NCBI RefSeq assembly: GCF_003096275.1
Contig: NZ_QENQ01000001.1
Coordinates: 946,475-1,010,474, forward strand
Reading direction: 5' to 3'
DNA: 64,000 bases
Source of the DNA: Sphingomonas pokkalii
GTDB lineage: Bacteria > Pseudomonadota > Alphaproteobacteria > Sphingomonadales > Sphingomonadaceae
Shown here piece after piece: positions 53,550-62,725 of the stretch. The notes beneath the pieces were generated by a model. That model saw nothing but the letters and a program-made list of their open reading frames with translations, had not been told where the DNA came from and searched no databases. Position 1 is the stretch's first letter; each line of letters begins with the position of its first letter. The translations under genes and the position numbers were made by a program.

Positions 53550-53980
53550 TTCGATACCTCCGCTCGGTTCCTTTTGTCCCGTGGCAAGGATCATGCTCCG
53601 CACTGGTTAACGCAGAACTTAATGACCCCCTCCGTATCCCCACGAACTCCGTATCTGCACGAGCATTGGAACCCAAAATCTGCCGCGATGCAACACAGGG
53701 TTGCTGCGAATGGCAACGACTAGGGAAATATCCTTATGGTCATGATATTTAAAGATATTTTTCCTGATAGGGGTTTTGCGGTGCCAAAATGGGCAATCGT
53801 ATCCACGCGGCAGGGCAACGCGGCCTCGCTCTTGGTTCCGCCGGTTCATCAACGGTTCAGCGCACCTCGTCGGTGCATTACAACGGTTCGTCGGATCGGT
53901 GGGCCGCAGGGCTGTACGGACGTCCTATAGTTTGGCTAGCAACCCTCAACCACTTCCTTTCCTGACCGGGGGGTCCAAAG
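53550..53980. other. 431-base intergenic region with an AT-rich core
   Basis: No gene is supported. From about 53724 to 53765 the DNA is AT-rich (ATATTTAAAGATAT around 53746-53759, GGAAATATCC earlier), unlike its surroundings. CAACGGTTC occurs twice (near 53849 and 53881). It must hold the promoter of the CHAP gene (TATAGT at 53926-53931 is a candidate -10) and that of the hypothetical gene on the minus strand. Confidence 0.45.
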
Positions 53981-54508
53981 ATGTTCACTCGTATCGCAGC
54001 GCGTTTCGCGCTGATGGCCGCGTGCGCCCTGATGACTGTCGTACCCGCCCAGGCGAAGGGCACCTTCTGGCAGTGCGTCACGTTCGCGCGCCAGGCGTCG
54101 GGCGTCGAGCTCCGCGGCAATGCTTGGACCTGGTGGAACCAGGCCGAGGGCCGCTACCAGCGCGGTGAAACCCCCAAGATCGGTGCGGTCATGTCGTTCC
54201 AGCGCACTGCACGGATGCCGATGGGCCATGTCGCGATGGTTTCGGAAGTGATCAGCTCCCGTGAAGTGCTGCTTACCCACGCCAACTGGTCGCGCCCCGG
54301 CGCCGTCGAGCGCGATGTTCGCGCGATCGACGTTTCGGCCAATGGAGACTGGAGCGAAGTGCGGGTTTGGTACGGCCCGGTCGCCGGCCTGGGCACGTCG
54401 GTCTATCCGGTCAACGGCTTCATCTACCCGGACGCGGCACCCACCACCGACTGGGCGAATGTGCAGGTCGCCTCGCTGTCGCTGCCGACCCTGGTCGCGG
54501 TCAACTGA
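53981..54508 (+). CDS. CHAP domain protein (secreted amidase/peptidase)
   Basis: 175 residues. Signal peptide to about residue 25 (MFTRIAARFALMAACALMTVVPAQA). The CHAP domain has the catalytic Cys in TFWQCVTFAR and the His in MPMGHVAMVSEV, and a WNQAEGRY segment. CHAP enzymes cleave peptidoglycan stem peptides or act as cysteine amidases. Ribosome site GGGGGG 8 bases before the ATG. It is followed by a convergent msrB gene. Confidence 0.88.
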   Translation: MFTRIAARFALMAACALMTVVPAQAKGTFWQCVTFARQASGVELRGNAWTWWNQAEGRYQRGETPKIGAVMSFQRTARMPMGHVAMVSEVISSREVLLTHANWSRPGAVERDVRAIDVSANGDWSEVRVWYGPVAGLGTSVYPVNGFIYPDAAPTTDWANVQVASLSLPTLVAVN

Positions 54509-54514
54509 TCGGTT

Positions 54515-55006
54515 TCATCCGCGCGGGGTGAAGCGCAGCGCGACCCCGTTCATGCAATAGCGCTTGCCGGTCGGCTTCGGGCCATCGTCGAAGACATGGC
54601 CGAGATGGCCGCCGCAGCGGCGGCAAAGCACTTCGATGCGTTCCATTCCCAGGCTCCGATCGCTGCGGGTCACCACCGCGTTCCTGAGTGGGGCATAGAA
54701 GCTTGGCCAGCCGGTGCCGCTATCGAACTTGGTTGCCGAATCGAACAGCGGCAGCGCGCACCCGGCACAGCCGAAGATACCCTTGCGATGTTCCTTGTTG
54801 AGCGCGCTGGTGAAGGGATATTCGGTGCCACCGTTGCGCAGCACGTTATAGGCGGCAGGGGTCAGGCGCTTTTTCCATTCGGCGGTGCTCAGCTTGAACG
54901 GAAAGTCGGGAAGCGGCGCAGCGGGGGCGCTGCTGCAGGCGAACAGCGGCAGCGCGATGGCACCGGACCCTGCGGCGGCGAGCAACTGGCGGCGATCGAT
55001 CAGCAT
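54515..55006 (-). CDS. msrB: Peptide-methionine (R)-S-oxide reductase
   Basis: 163 residues. The N-terminus has a twin-arginine-like signal (MLIDR5R6QLLAAAGSGAIALPLFAC) with a possible lipobox at C24, so it is an exported, perhaps lipid-anchored, MsrB. Zinc-site pairs C80/C83 (GCAGC) and C128/C131 (LCRRC), catalytic C151 (KRYCMNG) and DSGTGWPSFY are all present. It repairs oxidised methionine in envelope proteins; the electron donor is likely a thioredoxin-like protein. Confidence 0.92.
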   Translation of the reverse strand: MLIDRRQLLAAAGSGAIALPLFACSSAPAAPLPDFPFKLSTAEWKKRLTPAAYNVLRNGGTEYPFTSALNKEHRKGIFGCAGCALPLFDSATKFDSGTGWPSFYAPLRNAVVTRSDRSLGMERIEVLCRRCGGHLGHVFDDGPKPTGKRYCMNGVALRFTPRG

Positions 55007-55093
55007 GGCGAACCTCGTCGGAAATGGACCTTGATATAGGTTCGATCCGCCCGGTCGAAAGGATGCAGCGCCGCGCGAAATTCCCCGGTGGAT

Positions 55094-56308
55094 TCAGGCA
55101 GGGGCCTTGCGGCGCCGCTTCGGCCCTGCGGATTTCAGCACGCCCCGTCGGAACAGCCGTGCCGCGATCGTGAGCGTGATCCCAACCCATAGCGCCTGCC
55201 AGACAAAGGCGAGCAGGTGCGGCCACAATGCCGGTATCGTCGCTGCCCGCGCCGCCATCGTCATCGGCGAGCTGAACGGGACGATCGCCGCCACCGCCGC
55301 CACCTGGCTCTGCGGGTTGCCGGCCGCATAGGAAGCGAGGCCGAACATCGCGAACTGGAAGATGGTGATCGGCAGCGACAGCATCTGGATCTCGCGCTGG
55401 GTGGAGGCGAGCGAGCCCACGCCCAGGAAGACCGCGCTCTGCAGCAGATACGACATCACGAAATAGCCGATGAACAGCAGCGGGAAGAGCGGCCCCACCG
55501 CAACCCCGAGGTTGGAGACGAAGCCGGCGACATCGGGTGGCAGCAGCCGCGGCAGATTGACGAGCAGGGTTCCCCAGAAGCCGACGAAGAGCAAAGCCGA
55601 TCCGAACGCGCCCAGCAGCTTGCCGAAGAACACGCTTTCCAGCGGCACGGCGGCTGCCAGCACTTCGATCACCTTGTTCGATCGCTCTTCCGCCATCGCG
55701 CCTACCGCCTGGCCGGATAGCATCAGCGTCAGGAAGAAAATGCCGAGGGTAGCGAAATAGGCGGACTGGCCCTTGCCGCTTTCGCTGGGCACTTCGCGCC
55801 CGACGGTTTCGAAGCGCGGTGTGCTGGTGACGGCATCGCCGGCGCGTTCGGCCCGCAGCAGCTGGGCGGCGAGCACTGCGAGATAGCGGCCCTCCGCCTT
55901 CGCGCCGACGCGCCGCACAATGGTGGGCCGCTCCATCGGGCCATAGAGGATAGCCGTCGGTTCGATTGCCGCATCGTCGAACAGCGCCCGCGCCTGGCGC
56001 GCCGAATCGCCGTTCGCCCTATCGACTTGCAGCTTCGGTCGCACATCGTCGCGCGTGAAGACGCGGCGCAGTTCACGGTCGATGCGAACGATCCGTTCGC
56101 GCTGTGCATCGGGTGCGATGACGATGAGCCGCTGGCGCGCTTCGCCGCTGCTGGCGGCGCTGGTCGCGCTCATACTGCCGATCACGCCAAAGCTGATCAT
56201 CAGCAACGGGCTGAGCAGAAACAGGAGGAAGGTGGGCGTCATCACCGTCGCGGTGATGTCGCGCCGGGCGATCGTCAGTGCCTGGCGCAGGAAGCGGGCG
56301 GTGCTCAT
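55094..56308 (-). CDS. ABC-2 type transporter permease (NatB-like)
   Basis: 404 residues. One N-terminal span (about 25-45) is followed by a roughly 150-residue extracytoplasmic loop and five or six C-terminal spans. The ABC-2 permease features GIFFLTLMLSGQAVGAMAEERSNKVIEVLAAAVP with the E-E-R-(x)-N-K-x-x-E-V-L motif are plain. It partners the ATPase encoded just upstream (4-base overlap). Exporters of this type move sodium, drugs or unknown metabolites. Confidence 0.9.
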   Translation of the reverse strand: MSTARFLRQALTIARRDITATVMTPTFLLFLLSPLLMISFGVIGSMSATSAASSGEARQRLIVIAPDAQRERIVRIDRELRRVFTRDDVRPKLQVDRANGDSARQARALFDDAAIEPTAILYGPMERPTIVRRVGAKAEGRYLAVLAAQLLRAERAGDAVTSTPRFETVGREVPSESGKGQSAYFATLGIFFLTLMLSGQAVGAMAEERSNKVIEVLAAAVPLESVFFGKLLGAFGSALLFVGFWGTLLVNLPRLLPPDVAGFVSNLGVAVGPLFPLLFIGYFVMSYLLQSAVFLGVGSLASTQREIQMLSLPITIFQFAMFGLASYAAGNPQSQVAAVAAIVPFSSPMTMAARAATIPALWPHLLAFVWQALWVGITLTIAARLFRRGVLKSAGPKRRRKAPA

Positions 56309-57234
56309 GCGTCGGCCTCCGTCTGGGCATCGGCCAGGGCATCGGCGCCGACGATGCGGACAAAGGCATCGTGCAGCCCCGGTCGCTCGATCGAGAGGCC
56401 GGAAATGCCGTGTCCCGCCTCGATCAGCTGCACAAGCAGCGATTCGATGCCGTCTTCCGGTACGGTGAAGCGCCAGGCGCCCTTTTCATGCAGCGCATCC
56501 GGCGGCAGCATCGCCGCGATTTCCGGCGCATCCTGGCGAGGCGTGTACTGTGCCCGCGCGGGCAGCAAGGCGCGGGCCGCATCCACGGTCCCTTCGAACC
56601 GCACGGTGCCGCCGGCAATGATCGAGATGTGCTCGCACAGCCGCTCGGCATGGGCCATCACATGGGTGGAGAACAGGACGGTGGCGCCGCGATCGCGCTC
56701 GGCGCGGATCAACTGTTCGAGCCGTTCCTGGTTGACGGGGTCCAGGCCCGAAAAGGGTTCGTCCAGCACCAGCAGATCGGGTGCGTGCACCACCGATCCC
56801 AGTAGCTGGACCAGCTGTGCCATGCCCTTGGAGAGTTTGCGGATCTTGTCGTCGGCGGCGTGGCCGAGCCCGGCCGAGTCGAGCAGGTCGCGCGCCCGTT
56901 TCCGTCCGACCGACCAGGGCAGGCCGCGCAACGCGCCCATGAAGGCGATCGCCTCCCGGCATTTCATGTTGGGATAGAGGCCGCGCTCTTCGGGAAGGTA
57001 GCCGACGCGATCGCTCATATCGCGCGGGCTGGCGCTGCCAAGCAGCGTCCGCTCGCCTTCATCCGGTTCGATGATGCCCAGCAGCATCCGCAGGCTGGTG
57101 GTCTTGCCAGCACCATTGGGGCCGAGCACGCCGTAAATCTGCCCGCGCGGCACGGCGATGTCGACTCCGTTCACGGCGATCCGCTCGCCGAAGCGCTTGA
57201 CGAGCCCGGAAGCGCTGACGGCCAGATCGCGCAT
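56305..57234 (-). CDS. ABC transporter ATP-binding protein (NatA-like)
   Basis: 309 residues. The ATG at 57234 has GGAGG 5 bases upstream; ATG 57249 is less well placed. Walker A GPNGAGKT (38-45), Q-loop YLPEERGL, signature SKGMAQL (as in Nat/Ecs-type exporters), Walker B LLVLDEPFSGLD and H-loop STHVMAHAERLC. The C-terminal 90 residues form an accessory domain. Couples ATP hydrolysis to the ABC-2 permease with which it overlaps by 4 bases. Confidence 0.93.
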   Translation of the reverse strand: MRDLAVSASGLVKRFGERIAVNGVDIAVPRGQIYGVLGPNGAGKTTSLRMLLGIIEPDEGERTLLGSASPRDMSDRVGYLPEERGLYPNMKCREAIAFMGALRGLPWSVGRKRARDLLDSAGLGHAADDKIRKLSKGMAQLVQLLGSVVHAPDLLVLDEPFSGLDPVNQERLEQLIRAERDRGATVLFSTHVMAHAERLCEHISIIAGGTVRFEGTVDAARALLPARAQYTPRQDAPEIAAMLPPDALHEKGAWRFTVPEDGIESLLVQLIEAGHGISGLSIERPGLHDAFVRIVGADALADAQTEADA

Positions 57235-57277
57235 TTTCGCCTCCCCCATGAATTGCCACTCGTGGTAGCGGGGGCCG

Positions 57278-58396
57278 GTGCGACAAGACAAGCCCATCGA
57301 AGCGCGGCTGAAGGCCAAGGCGGCGGAAATCGGTTTTGCGGCCTGCGGCATCGCCGATGCGGACGCGGCGCCGCGGACCGCCGAACGGCTGCGTGCGTGG
57401 CTGGACGACGGCGCCCATGGCGACATGCTGTGGATGGAGGAGCGCGCCGAACAGCGCGGCAGCCCCCGCGGGCTGTGGCCCGACGTGCGATCGGTGATCG
57501 CGCTGGGCATGAGCTATGCGCCCGCCGCTGATCCGCTGGCACTGGCGCACGAGGGCGAGGTGGGGCGCATCTCCGTCTATGCCCAGGGTGCCGACTATCA
57601 TGATGTCGTCAAGCGGCGTCTGAAGGAACTGGCGCGCTGGCTGGTCGAAGCCGCGCCGGGGGCGGACGTGAAGGTGTTCGTCGATACCGCACCGGTAATG
57701 GAAAAGCCGCTATCGGAGGCGGCCGGGCTAGGCTGGCAGGGCAAGCATACCAATCTGGTGAGCCGCAGCCATGGCAGCTGGCTGTTCCTGGGGGCGATCT
57801 ATACCACGCTGGCCTTGTCGCCCGACGGCCCCGGCAGGGGCGGCTGCGGCAGCTGTGATGCGTGCCAGACGGTATGCCCGACCGATGCGTTCCCGGCCCC
57901 GTATCGTATCGATGCCCGGCGCTGCATTTCCTATCTCACGATCGAGAACAAGGGTCCGATCCCGCGCGAATTCCGTGCCGGCATCGGCAACCGCATCTAT
58001 GGCTGCGACGATTGCCTTGCGGTGTGCCCGTGGAACAAGTTCGCGGCTGCGGCGCAGGCGAACCTGGCCTTCCACCCCCGCGCCGAGCTGACCGTGCCCT
58101 ATCTGGCGGACCTGCTGGCGCTGGACGACGCAAGCTTCCGCCAGGTGTTCGCCGGATCGCCGATCAAGCGGATCGGGCGTGACCGGATGCTGCGCAATTG
58201 CCTGATCGCGGCGGGAAATAGCGGCAGTGCCGCGCTGGTGGCGCGGGTCGCAACCCTGCTCGACGATCCGGCTGGGGTGGTGCGCGGCGCGGCGGTATGG
58301 GCGTTGTCACAGCTGGATCCGGCGCGGTGGGCTGCCGAGCGTGCCGGTCGGATGGTCGGCGAGTCCGATCCGGACGTGCTGGCAGAGTGGTGCTGA
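57278..58396 (+). CDS. queG: Epoxyqueuosine reductase
   Basis: 372 residues from a GTG at 57278. N-terminal cobalamin-binding domain ([34 protein letters not shown]), two 4Fe-4S clusters ([16 protein letters not shown] and [13 protein letters not shown]), and a C-terminal HEAT-like region ([22 protein letters not shown]). QueG performs the last step of queuosine synthesis in tRNA. Divergent from the ABC exporter operon. Confidence 0.95.
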   Translation: MRQDKPIEARLKAKAAEIGFAACGIADADAAPRTAERLRAWLDDGAHGDMLWMEERAEQRGSPRGLWPDVRSVIALGMSYAPAADPLALAHEGEVGRISVYAQGADYHDVVKRRLKELARWLVEAAPGADVKVFVDTAPVMEKPLSEAAGLGWQGKHTNLVSRSHGSWLFLGAIYTTLALSPDGPGRGGCGSCDACQTVCPTDAFPAPYRIDARRCISYLTIENKGPIPREFRAGIGNRIYGCDDCLAVCPWNKFAAAAQANLAFHPRAELTVPYLADLLALDDASFRQVFAGSPIKRIGRDRMLRNCLIAAGNSGSAALVARVATLLDDPAGVVRGAAVWALSQLDPARWAAERAGRMVGESDPDVLAEWC

Positions 58397-58465
58397 GGCG
58401 GCCTGTGCTTGCTCCCGTGGCGTGCGCCGCTATCACCGGCTGGCCAAGAACATAGGGGAGGATCC

Positions 58466-59884
58466 ATGGCCAGTCTGTTCCGTCTCAAACCCATCCATGC
58501 TGCGGCGGAGCAGCCGCATGGGCACCAGCTCGCCCGCACGCTCAGCTGGTATCATCTGGTCGCGCTGGGGGTCGGTGCGATCGTGGGCACGGGCATCCTC
58601 ACCCTGATCGGCGTCGGCGTGGACCGGGCGGGGCCCGCCGTGATCCTGTCCTTCGTCGTCGCGGGGGCGATCTGTGCCTGCGCCGCGCTCGCCTATGCCG
58701 AACTCGCGACCAGCATCCCCGCCTCGGGAAGCGCCTATACCTACAGCTATGTGGCGCTGGGCGAGATCGTCGCCTGGGTGGTCGGCTGGAGCCTGCTCGC
58801 CGAATACACGCTGGTGGTCGCCACCGTCGCGGTCGGCTGGTCGGGCTATGCCACGCCCTTCCTGCTCGGCCTGGGCGTGCCGCCCGAGCTGACCCATGGG
58901 CCGCAGATGGTCGCGGGCCAGGTCGCCGCCTGGGGCGTCAACGTCCCCGCGCTCTTCGTCGTCTGGCTGGTCGCCGGGCTGCTGATCCTCGGCACCCGTG
59001 AGAGCGCCACGCTCAACGCGATCCTCGTCGTTGTGAAGCTGGTTGCGCTCGCCGTGTTCGTCGCGGTCGCGCTGCCTTATTTCGACGCCGCCAACTTCGA
59101 TCCCTTCGCGCCCTTCGGCTATGCCAAGCATGCCAGCGGCGGGGTGGAGCGCGGCATGATGGCGGCCGCCGCGATCATCTTCTTCGCCTTTTACGGTTTC
59201 GACGCGATCTCCACGGCCGCCGAGGAGGCCCGGAATCCCGGCCGCGACCTGGCGATCGGCATCGTCGGATCGATGGTCGCCTGCGTCGCCATCTACATGA
59301 TCGTGGCGCTCACCGCGGTAGGTGCGCTCCACTATTCCCGCTTCGCCGACAGTCCCGAGCCGCTGGCGCTGATCCTGCGCGAGATCGGCCAGCCCGGCGT
59401 CGCCAAGTTCCTGGCGCTCAGCGCCATCGTCGCGCTGCCCACCGTCATCCTCGGCTTCCTGTTCGGGCAGAGCCGCATCTTCTTCGTGATGGCGCGCGAC
59501 GGGCTGCTGCCCAAGAGCCTCGCCAAGGTCTCGCGCCGAGGCTCGCCGGTCCGGATCACGCTGTTCACCGCCGCGATCGTGAGCTTCTTCGCTGCCTTCC
59601 TGCCGATCGACGAGATCGCCGCCCTCGCCAATGCCGGGACGCTCACGGCCTTCGCAGCGGTGGGCCTGTGCCTGCTGGTGCTGCGCCGCCGCGCGCCCGA
59701 GCTTGCCCGCCCGTTCCGCACCCCGGCCGCATGGGTCGTCGGCCTCGGCGCGATCTTCGGCTGCCTCTACCTCTTCCTCAGCCTGCCGACCAAGACGCAA
59801 CTGTGGTTCGGCTGCTGGAACCTCTTGGGTCTGGTGGTCTATTTCGCCTATGCCCGCCGCAACGCAGCAAAGGGTGACGCATGA
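58466..59884 (+). CDS. APC family amino-acid permease (CAT-like)
   Basis: 472 residues from the ATG at 58466 (GGGGAGG upstream). About 12 spans. APC signature GVGAIVGTGILTLIGVGVDRAGPAVILSF in the first span and the second consensus ELATSIPASGSAYTYSYVALGEIVAWVVGWSLLAEY. The C-terminal half shows SRRGSPVRITLFTAA. The subfamily is cationic-amino-acid-transporter-like; the substrate is unknown. Overlaps mtnP by 4 bases. Confidence 0.92.
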   Translation: MASLFRLKPIHAAAEQPHGHQLARTLSWYHLVALGVGAIVGTGILTLIGVGVDRAGPAVILSFVVAGAICACAALAYAELATSIPASGSAYTYSYVALGEIVAWVVGWSLLAEYTLVVATVAVGWSGYATPFLLGLGVPPELTHGPQMVAGQVAAWGVNVPALFVVWLVAGLLILGTRESATLNAILVVVKLVALAVFVAVALPYFDAANFDPFAPFGYAKHASGGVERGMMAAAAIIFFAFYGFDAISTAAEEARNPGRDLAIGIVGSMVACVAIYMIVALTAVGALHYSRFADSPEPLALILREIGQPGVAKFLALSAIVALPTVILGFLFGQSRIFFVMARDGLLPKSLAKVSRRGSPVRITLFTAAIVSFFAAFLPIDEIAALANAGTLTAFAAVGLCLLVLRRRAPELARPFRTPAAWVVGLGAIFGCLYLFLSLPTKTQLWFGCWNLLGLVVYFAYARRNAAKGDA

Positions 59885-60747
59885 GCGGTTGGACGATCGG
59901 AATCATCGGCGGTTCGGGCCTGTACGATGTCGAGGGCATCGAAGGCGGCGAATGGGTGGAGGTGGCGAGCCCCTGGGGCCAGCCGTCCGACGCCTGCTTC
60001 GTCGGGCATGTCGGCCATGTAAAGGTGGCGTTCCTGCCGCGCCACGGGCGTGGGCACCGCATCAGCCCCTCGGACCTCAATGTGCGCGCCAATATCGACG
60101 TGCTGAAGCGGCTGGGCGTTACCGATGTGCTCGCGGTATCCTCGGTCGGCTCGCTGGCCGAGGAACGCGCGCCCGGCACCTTCACCATCGCCGATCAGTT
60201 CATCGATCGTACCAAGGGCCGCCCCTCCAGCTTCTTTGGCACCGGCCTGGTCGCGCATGTCTCGATGGCCGATCCGGTCTGCCCGCGCCTCTCCGCACTC
60301 GCGGCCGAGGCGGCGCAGGCGGCGGGTGCCACGACGCATGTCGGCGGCACCTATCTGGCGATGGAAGGCCCGCAATTCTCGACGCGGGCCGAGAGCAATC
60401 TCTATCGCAGCTGGGGTTGCGACATCATCGGCATGACCGCGATGCCGGAGGCCAAGCTCGCCCGCGAGGCCGAGCTGCCCTATGCGCTGGTCGGCATGGT
60501 GACGGACTATGACTGCTGGCGCGAAGGCGAGGAGGCCGTCGACGTGGCGCAGGTGATCGCCCAGCTTTCGAACAATGCCGAAAAGGCGCGGCGGATGGTG
60601 ATGCACCTGCTCCGCGCCTTGCCGGAGGAACGAGCGCCGAGCCCGATCGATACCTGCCTCGATACCGCGCTGATCACCGCGCCCTCCGCGCGCGATCCGG
60701 AGCTGCTGGCGAAGCTCGACGCCGTTGCCGGCCGGGTGCTCGGCTGA
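59881..60747 (+). CDS. mtnP: S-methyl-5'-thioadenosine phosphorylase
   Basis: 288 residues. The purine phosphorylase type II fold: GIIGGSGLYDVEGIE, FLPRHGRGHRISPSDLNVRANIDVLKRLG, AVSSVGSLAEERAPGTF, MEGPQFSTRAES and the C-terminal MVTDYDCWREGEEAVD are all present. It splits methylthioadenosine to adenine and methylthioribose 1-phosphate for methionine salvage. It is coupled to the permease upstream (4-base overlap) and the FKBP downstream (TGATG). Confidence 0.94.
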   Translation: MSGWTIGIIGGSGLYDVEGIEGGEWVEVASPWGQPSDACFVGHVGHVKVAFLPRHGRGHRISPSDLNVRANIDVLKRLGVTDVLAVSSVGSLAEERAPGTFTIADQFIDRTKGRPSSFFGTGLVAHVSMADPVCPRLSALAAEAAQAAGATTHVGGTYLAMEGPQFSTRAESNLYRSWGCDIIGMTAMPEAKLAREAELPYALVGMVTDYDCWREGEEAVDVAQVIAQLSNNAEKARRMVMHLLRALPEERAPSPIDTCLDTALITAPSARDPELLAKLDAVAGRVLG

Positions 60748-61226
60748 TGCGGGGCGCACTGCTCGCAGCCGCTGCGCTGCTCGCCGCCGCCCCCGCCCTG
60801 GCGCAGGAAGCGCCGGTCGATCGCTCGCAGGACCTGGCTTGGCAGAGCGCCCAGTCGCTCGCGCTGGCCACCCGCAGTTCGGTGCAGGGCTGGCGCGTGC
60901 TGGAAGGCGGCCTGCGCTGGCGCCGGGTGAAGGGCGACGGATCGGGCGCGCATCCCGCTGTCACCGACATGGTGACGCTGCACTATGCGGGCACCTTCGT
61001 CGACGGCACCGAGTTCGACAGTTCCTATGGTGGTCCGCCCGCCAGCTTCCCGCTCGATCGGCTGATCCGTGCCTGGCAGATCGCGGTGCCGCTGATGGGC
61101 GTGGGCGACACGATCGAAATCGCGGTGCCGGCCGAACTTGGCTATGGCTTCCGCGGCAAGGGCCCGATCCCCGGCGGCGCGACGCTGCTGTTCAAGATCG
61201 AGCTGCTGGGTATCGGCGGCGCCTGA
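60747..61226 (+). CDS. FKBP-type peptidyl-prolyl cis-trans isomerase, periplasmic
   Basis: 159 residues. Signal peptide MRGALLAAAALLAAAPALA. FKBP domain: VTLHYAGTFVDGTEFDSSYGG, then ASFPLDRLIRAWQIAVPLMGVGDTIEIAVPAELGYGFRGKGPIPGGATLLFKIELLG. The fold's binding-pocket residues are mostly kept. Helps fold envelope proteins. Last gene of the permease-mtnP-FKBP operon and followed by a strong terminator. Confidence 0.92.
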   Translation: MRGALLAAAALLAAAPALAQEAPVDRSQDLAWQSAQSLALATRSSVQGWRVLEGGLRWRRVKGDGSGAHPAVTDMVTLHYAGTFVDGTEFDSSYGGPPASFPLDRLIRAWQIAVPLMGVGDTIEIAVPAELGYGFRGKGPIPGGATLLFKIELLGIGGA

Positions 61227-61233
61227 CGCGAAA

Positions 61234-61266
61234 CGGCCCCGCTCCCTGTGGAGCGGGGCCGCTTTC
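61234..61266 (+). terminator. Terminator between FKBP and metalloprotease genes
   Basis: Twelve-pair perfect stem CGGCCCCGCTCC/GGAGCGGGGCCG with loop CTGT, followed by CTTTCTT. Confidence 0.75.
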
Positions 61267-61285
61267 TTCGGCAACCGCAGGCGCC

Positions 61286-62467
61286 TCAGGCGTAGCGGAC
61301 CTGCACCTTTCGGCTGCGATAGCGCATCGCGCCGCCGATCGCGCCGAAGCCGAGGATCAGCATCGTCCAGCTAGACGGTTCCGGAACCGGGCCGCCGGCG
61401 AAGAAGGCGCTGTAGACCTGGCTCGACGTCACCTTATAGCCGCTATTGGCGAGGACGTTGACGTTCACGTTCCAGCCGATCGCATCGAACAATGCGAGGT
61501 CTGCCGAGGTGATCTCGTCGCCGAATCCGTCGCAGGTATAGGGATTCATGATCCCGACCAGGCCGGTGCACGTACCGGGTGCCTTCCAGTGCGAGGCCTG
61601 CCACCCGTCGCCGAAATTCTCGCCGGTCGAGAAATAGGAGTCGCCCTGGAACACCGTGGCGCCGCCATCGATCGAGAAATAGGAAGGCTGGTTGAACGCC
61701 CAGTTGAGCTGGCCCGGTGCGCTGTAGCGGAACACGTCCGATGCATAGGCCCACCAATAATCGTCGGTCTGGAAGCCGGGGCCGACGGAATAATCGAAAT
61801 CGTCGGCACCGCTCAGAAAGCCGAGCGCGTGCCCCATTTCGTGGATCGCGACGCCGATGAAATCGTAGCTGTTGTTGGCGATGCCATCGGTCGGATCGAA
61901 ATCGAACGCGAAATTGCTCGAAAACTGGATCTGGCCATCGACAGCCGCCGCCTGGCCGGTAAGCGCCTGCCAGTTGGCGGAGGAAAGGGCGATCGTGCTG
62001 CTGATGGCCGTTCCATCCGGTGCGACACGCGTACCGGACGTCGCAACGCCGTCGGTGGTCGCGGGATTATAATAGTTCGGCACGATGGCGGATAGGCTGC
62101 CGCTGCTGCTCAGCGGCTGCAGGTTGGCAACGGCGATCGCATCGAGCGCGCTGTTCCCGGTTGCCGCCAGCGCGGCGTAGTAATCGGAAACGGGAACATA
62201 GGTTCGCAGCGCGCTGGAGGTGCCCCCCAAGACGCCTGGCGGGAGCGCCGAGAAGCCGACATCGAAATGCAGCGTCACATTGTTGGTGAGCACGCTTTCC
62301 CAATAGCTCGCGGCGATCTTGAATCCGAGTTCCGCCGGCGATCCGGTAACGCCGCCGATGTCGTTGAGGATGATCTTGGTCTGCGCGGCGGCAGGTGCAG
62401 AAAGTGCTGTGGTGCAGGCAAGCGCCATCGCGCCGCTAAGCAGCAGCTTCATAGTATTGGATTTCAT
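61286..62467 (-). CDS. Metalloprotease with PEPxxWA-CTERM sorting signal
   Basis: 393 residues. Signal peptide 1-28 (ALSAPAAAQT). The zinc site H209-EMG-H213-ALGFLSG (HExxHxxGF) is metzincin-like. The C-terminal end has PEPSSW (362-367), a membrane span and the basic tail MRYRSRK, which is the PEP-CTERM signal read by exosortase/archaeosortase systems. The domain resembles NF038122-type proteases from PEP-CTERM bacteria. Substrate is unknown; no exosortase gene is in the window. Ribosome site CAGGGGG 5 bases upstream. Confidence 0.9.
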   Translation of the reverse strand: MKSNTMKLLLSGAMALACTTALSAPAAAQTKIILNDIGGVTGSPAELGFKIAASYWESVLTNNVTLHFDVGFSALPPGVLGGTSSALRTYVPVSDYYAALAATGNSALDAIAVANLQPLSSSGSLSAIVPNYYNPATTDGVATSGTRVAPDGTAISSTIALSSANWQALTGQAAAVDGQIQFSSNFAFDFDPTDGIANNSYDFIGVAIHEMGHALGFLSGADDFDYSVGPGFQTDDYWWAYASDVFRYSAPGQLNWAFNQPSYFSIDGGATVFQGDSYFSTGENFGDGWQASHWKAPGTCTGLVGIMNPYTCDGFGDEITSADLALFDAIGWNVNVNVLANSGYKVTSSQVYSAFFAGGPVPEPSSWTMLILGFGAIGGAMRYRSRKVQVRYA

Positions 62468-62668
62468 CAGAACCCCCTGTTGGCCGATGATGGACGTCGA
62501 TCACTGCCCTAAGTTAATCAACGTTAACCAAAGTGCTGGAGGGAATGCTTGCCGTCAAGACAAATTGTGCACGGCACAAGGGATGTTCCTGCGGGTAAAA
62601 GCGTCCAGATTGAATGAAACGCCGAACAAGCCTGCATCGTGGCGATGTCGACGGAGTCGCCAGACACG
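62468..62668. other. Intergenic region upstream of the PEP-CTERM protease
   Basis: 201 bases; no gene supported. Contains GTTAA-TCAAC-GTTAAC near 62513-62528 and the inverted repeat TTGTGC-ACG-GCACAA (62565-62579), either of which could bind a regulator of the protease gene. Confidence 0.4.
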
Positions 62669-62713
62669 AAAAAGGGGCCGGCGACAGCCCGATTACGGAG
62701 TGTCGCCGGCCCC
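62669..62713 (-). terminator. Rho-independent terminator of acnA
   Basis: Thirteen-pair perfect stem GGGGCCGGCGACA/TGTCGCCGGCCCC; on the minus strand it is followed by TTTTT (62673-62669). Ends the aconitase transcript, 12 bases after its stop. Confidence 0.85.
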
Positions 62714-62725
62714 TGGAAAGGAAAA

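Noticed and set aside
53619..53852. 77-codon minus-strand frame in the gap before the CHAP gene
   Set aside because: No ribosome site and a random-looking sequence crossing the AT-rich core.
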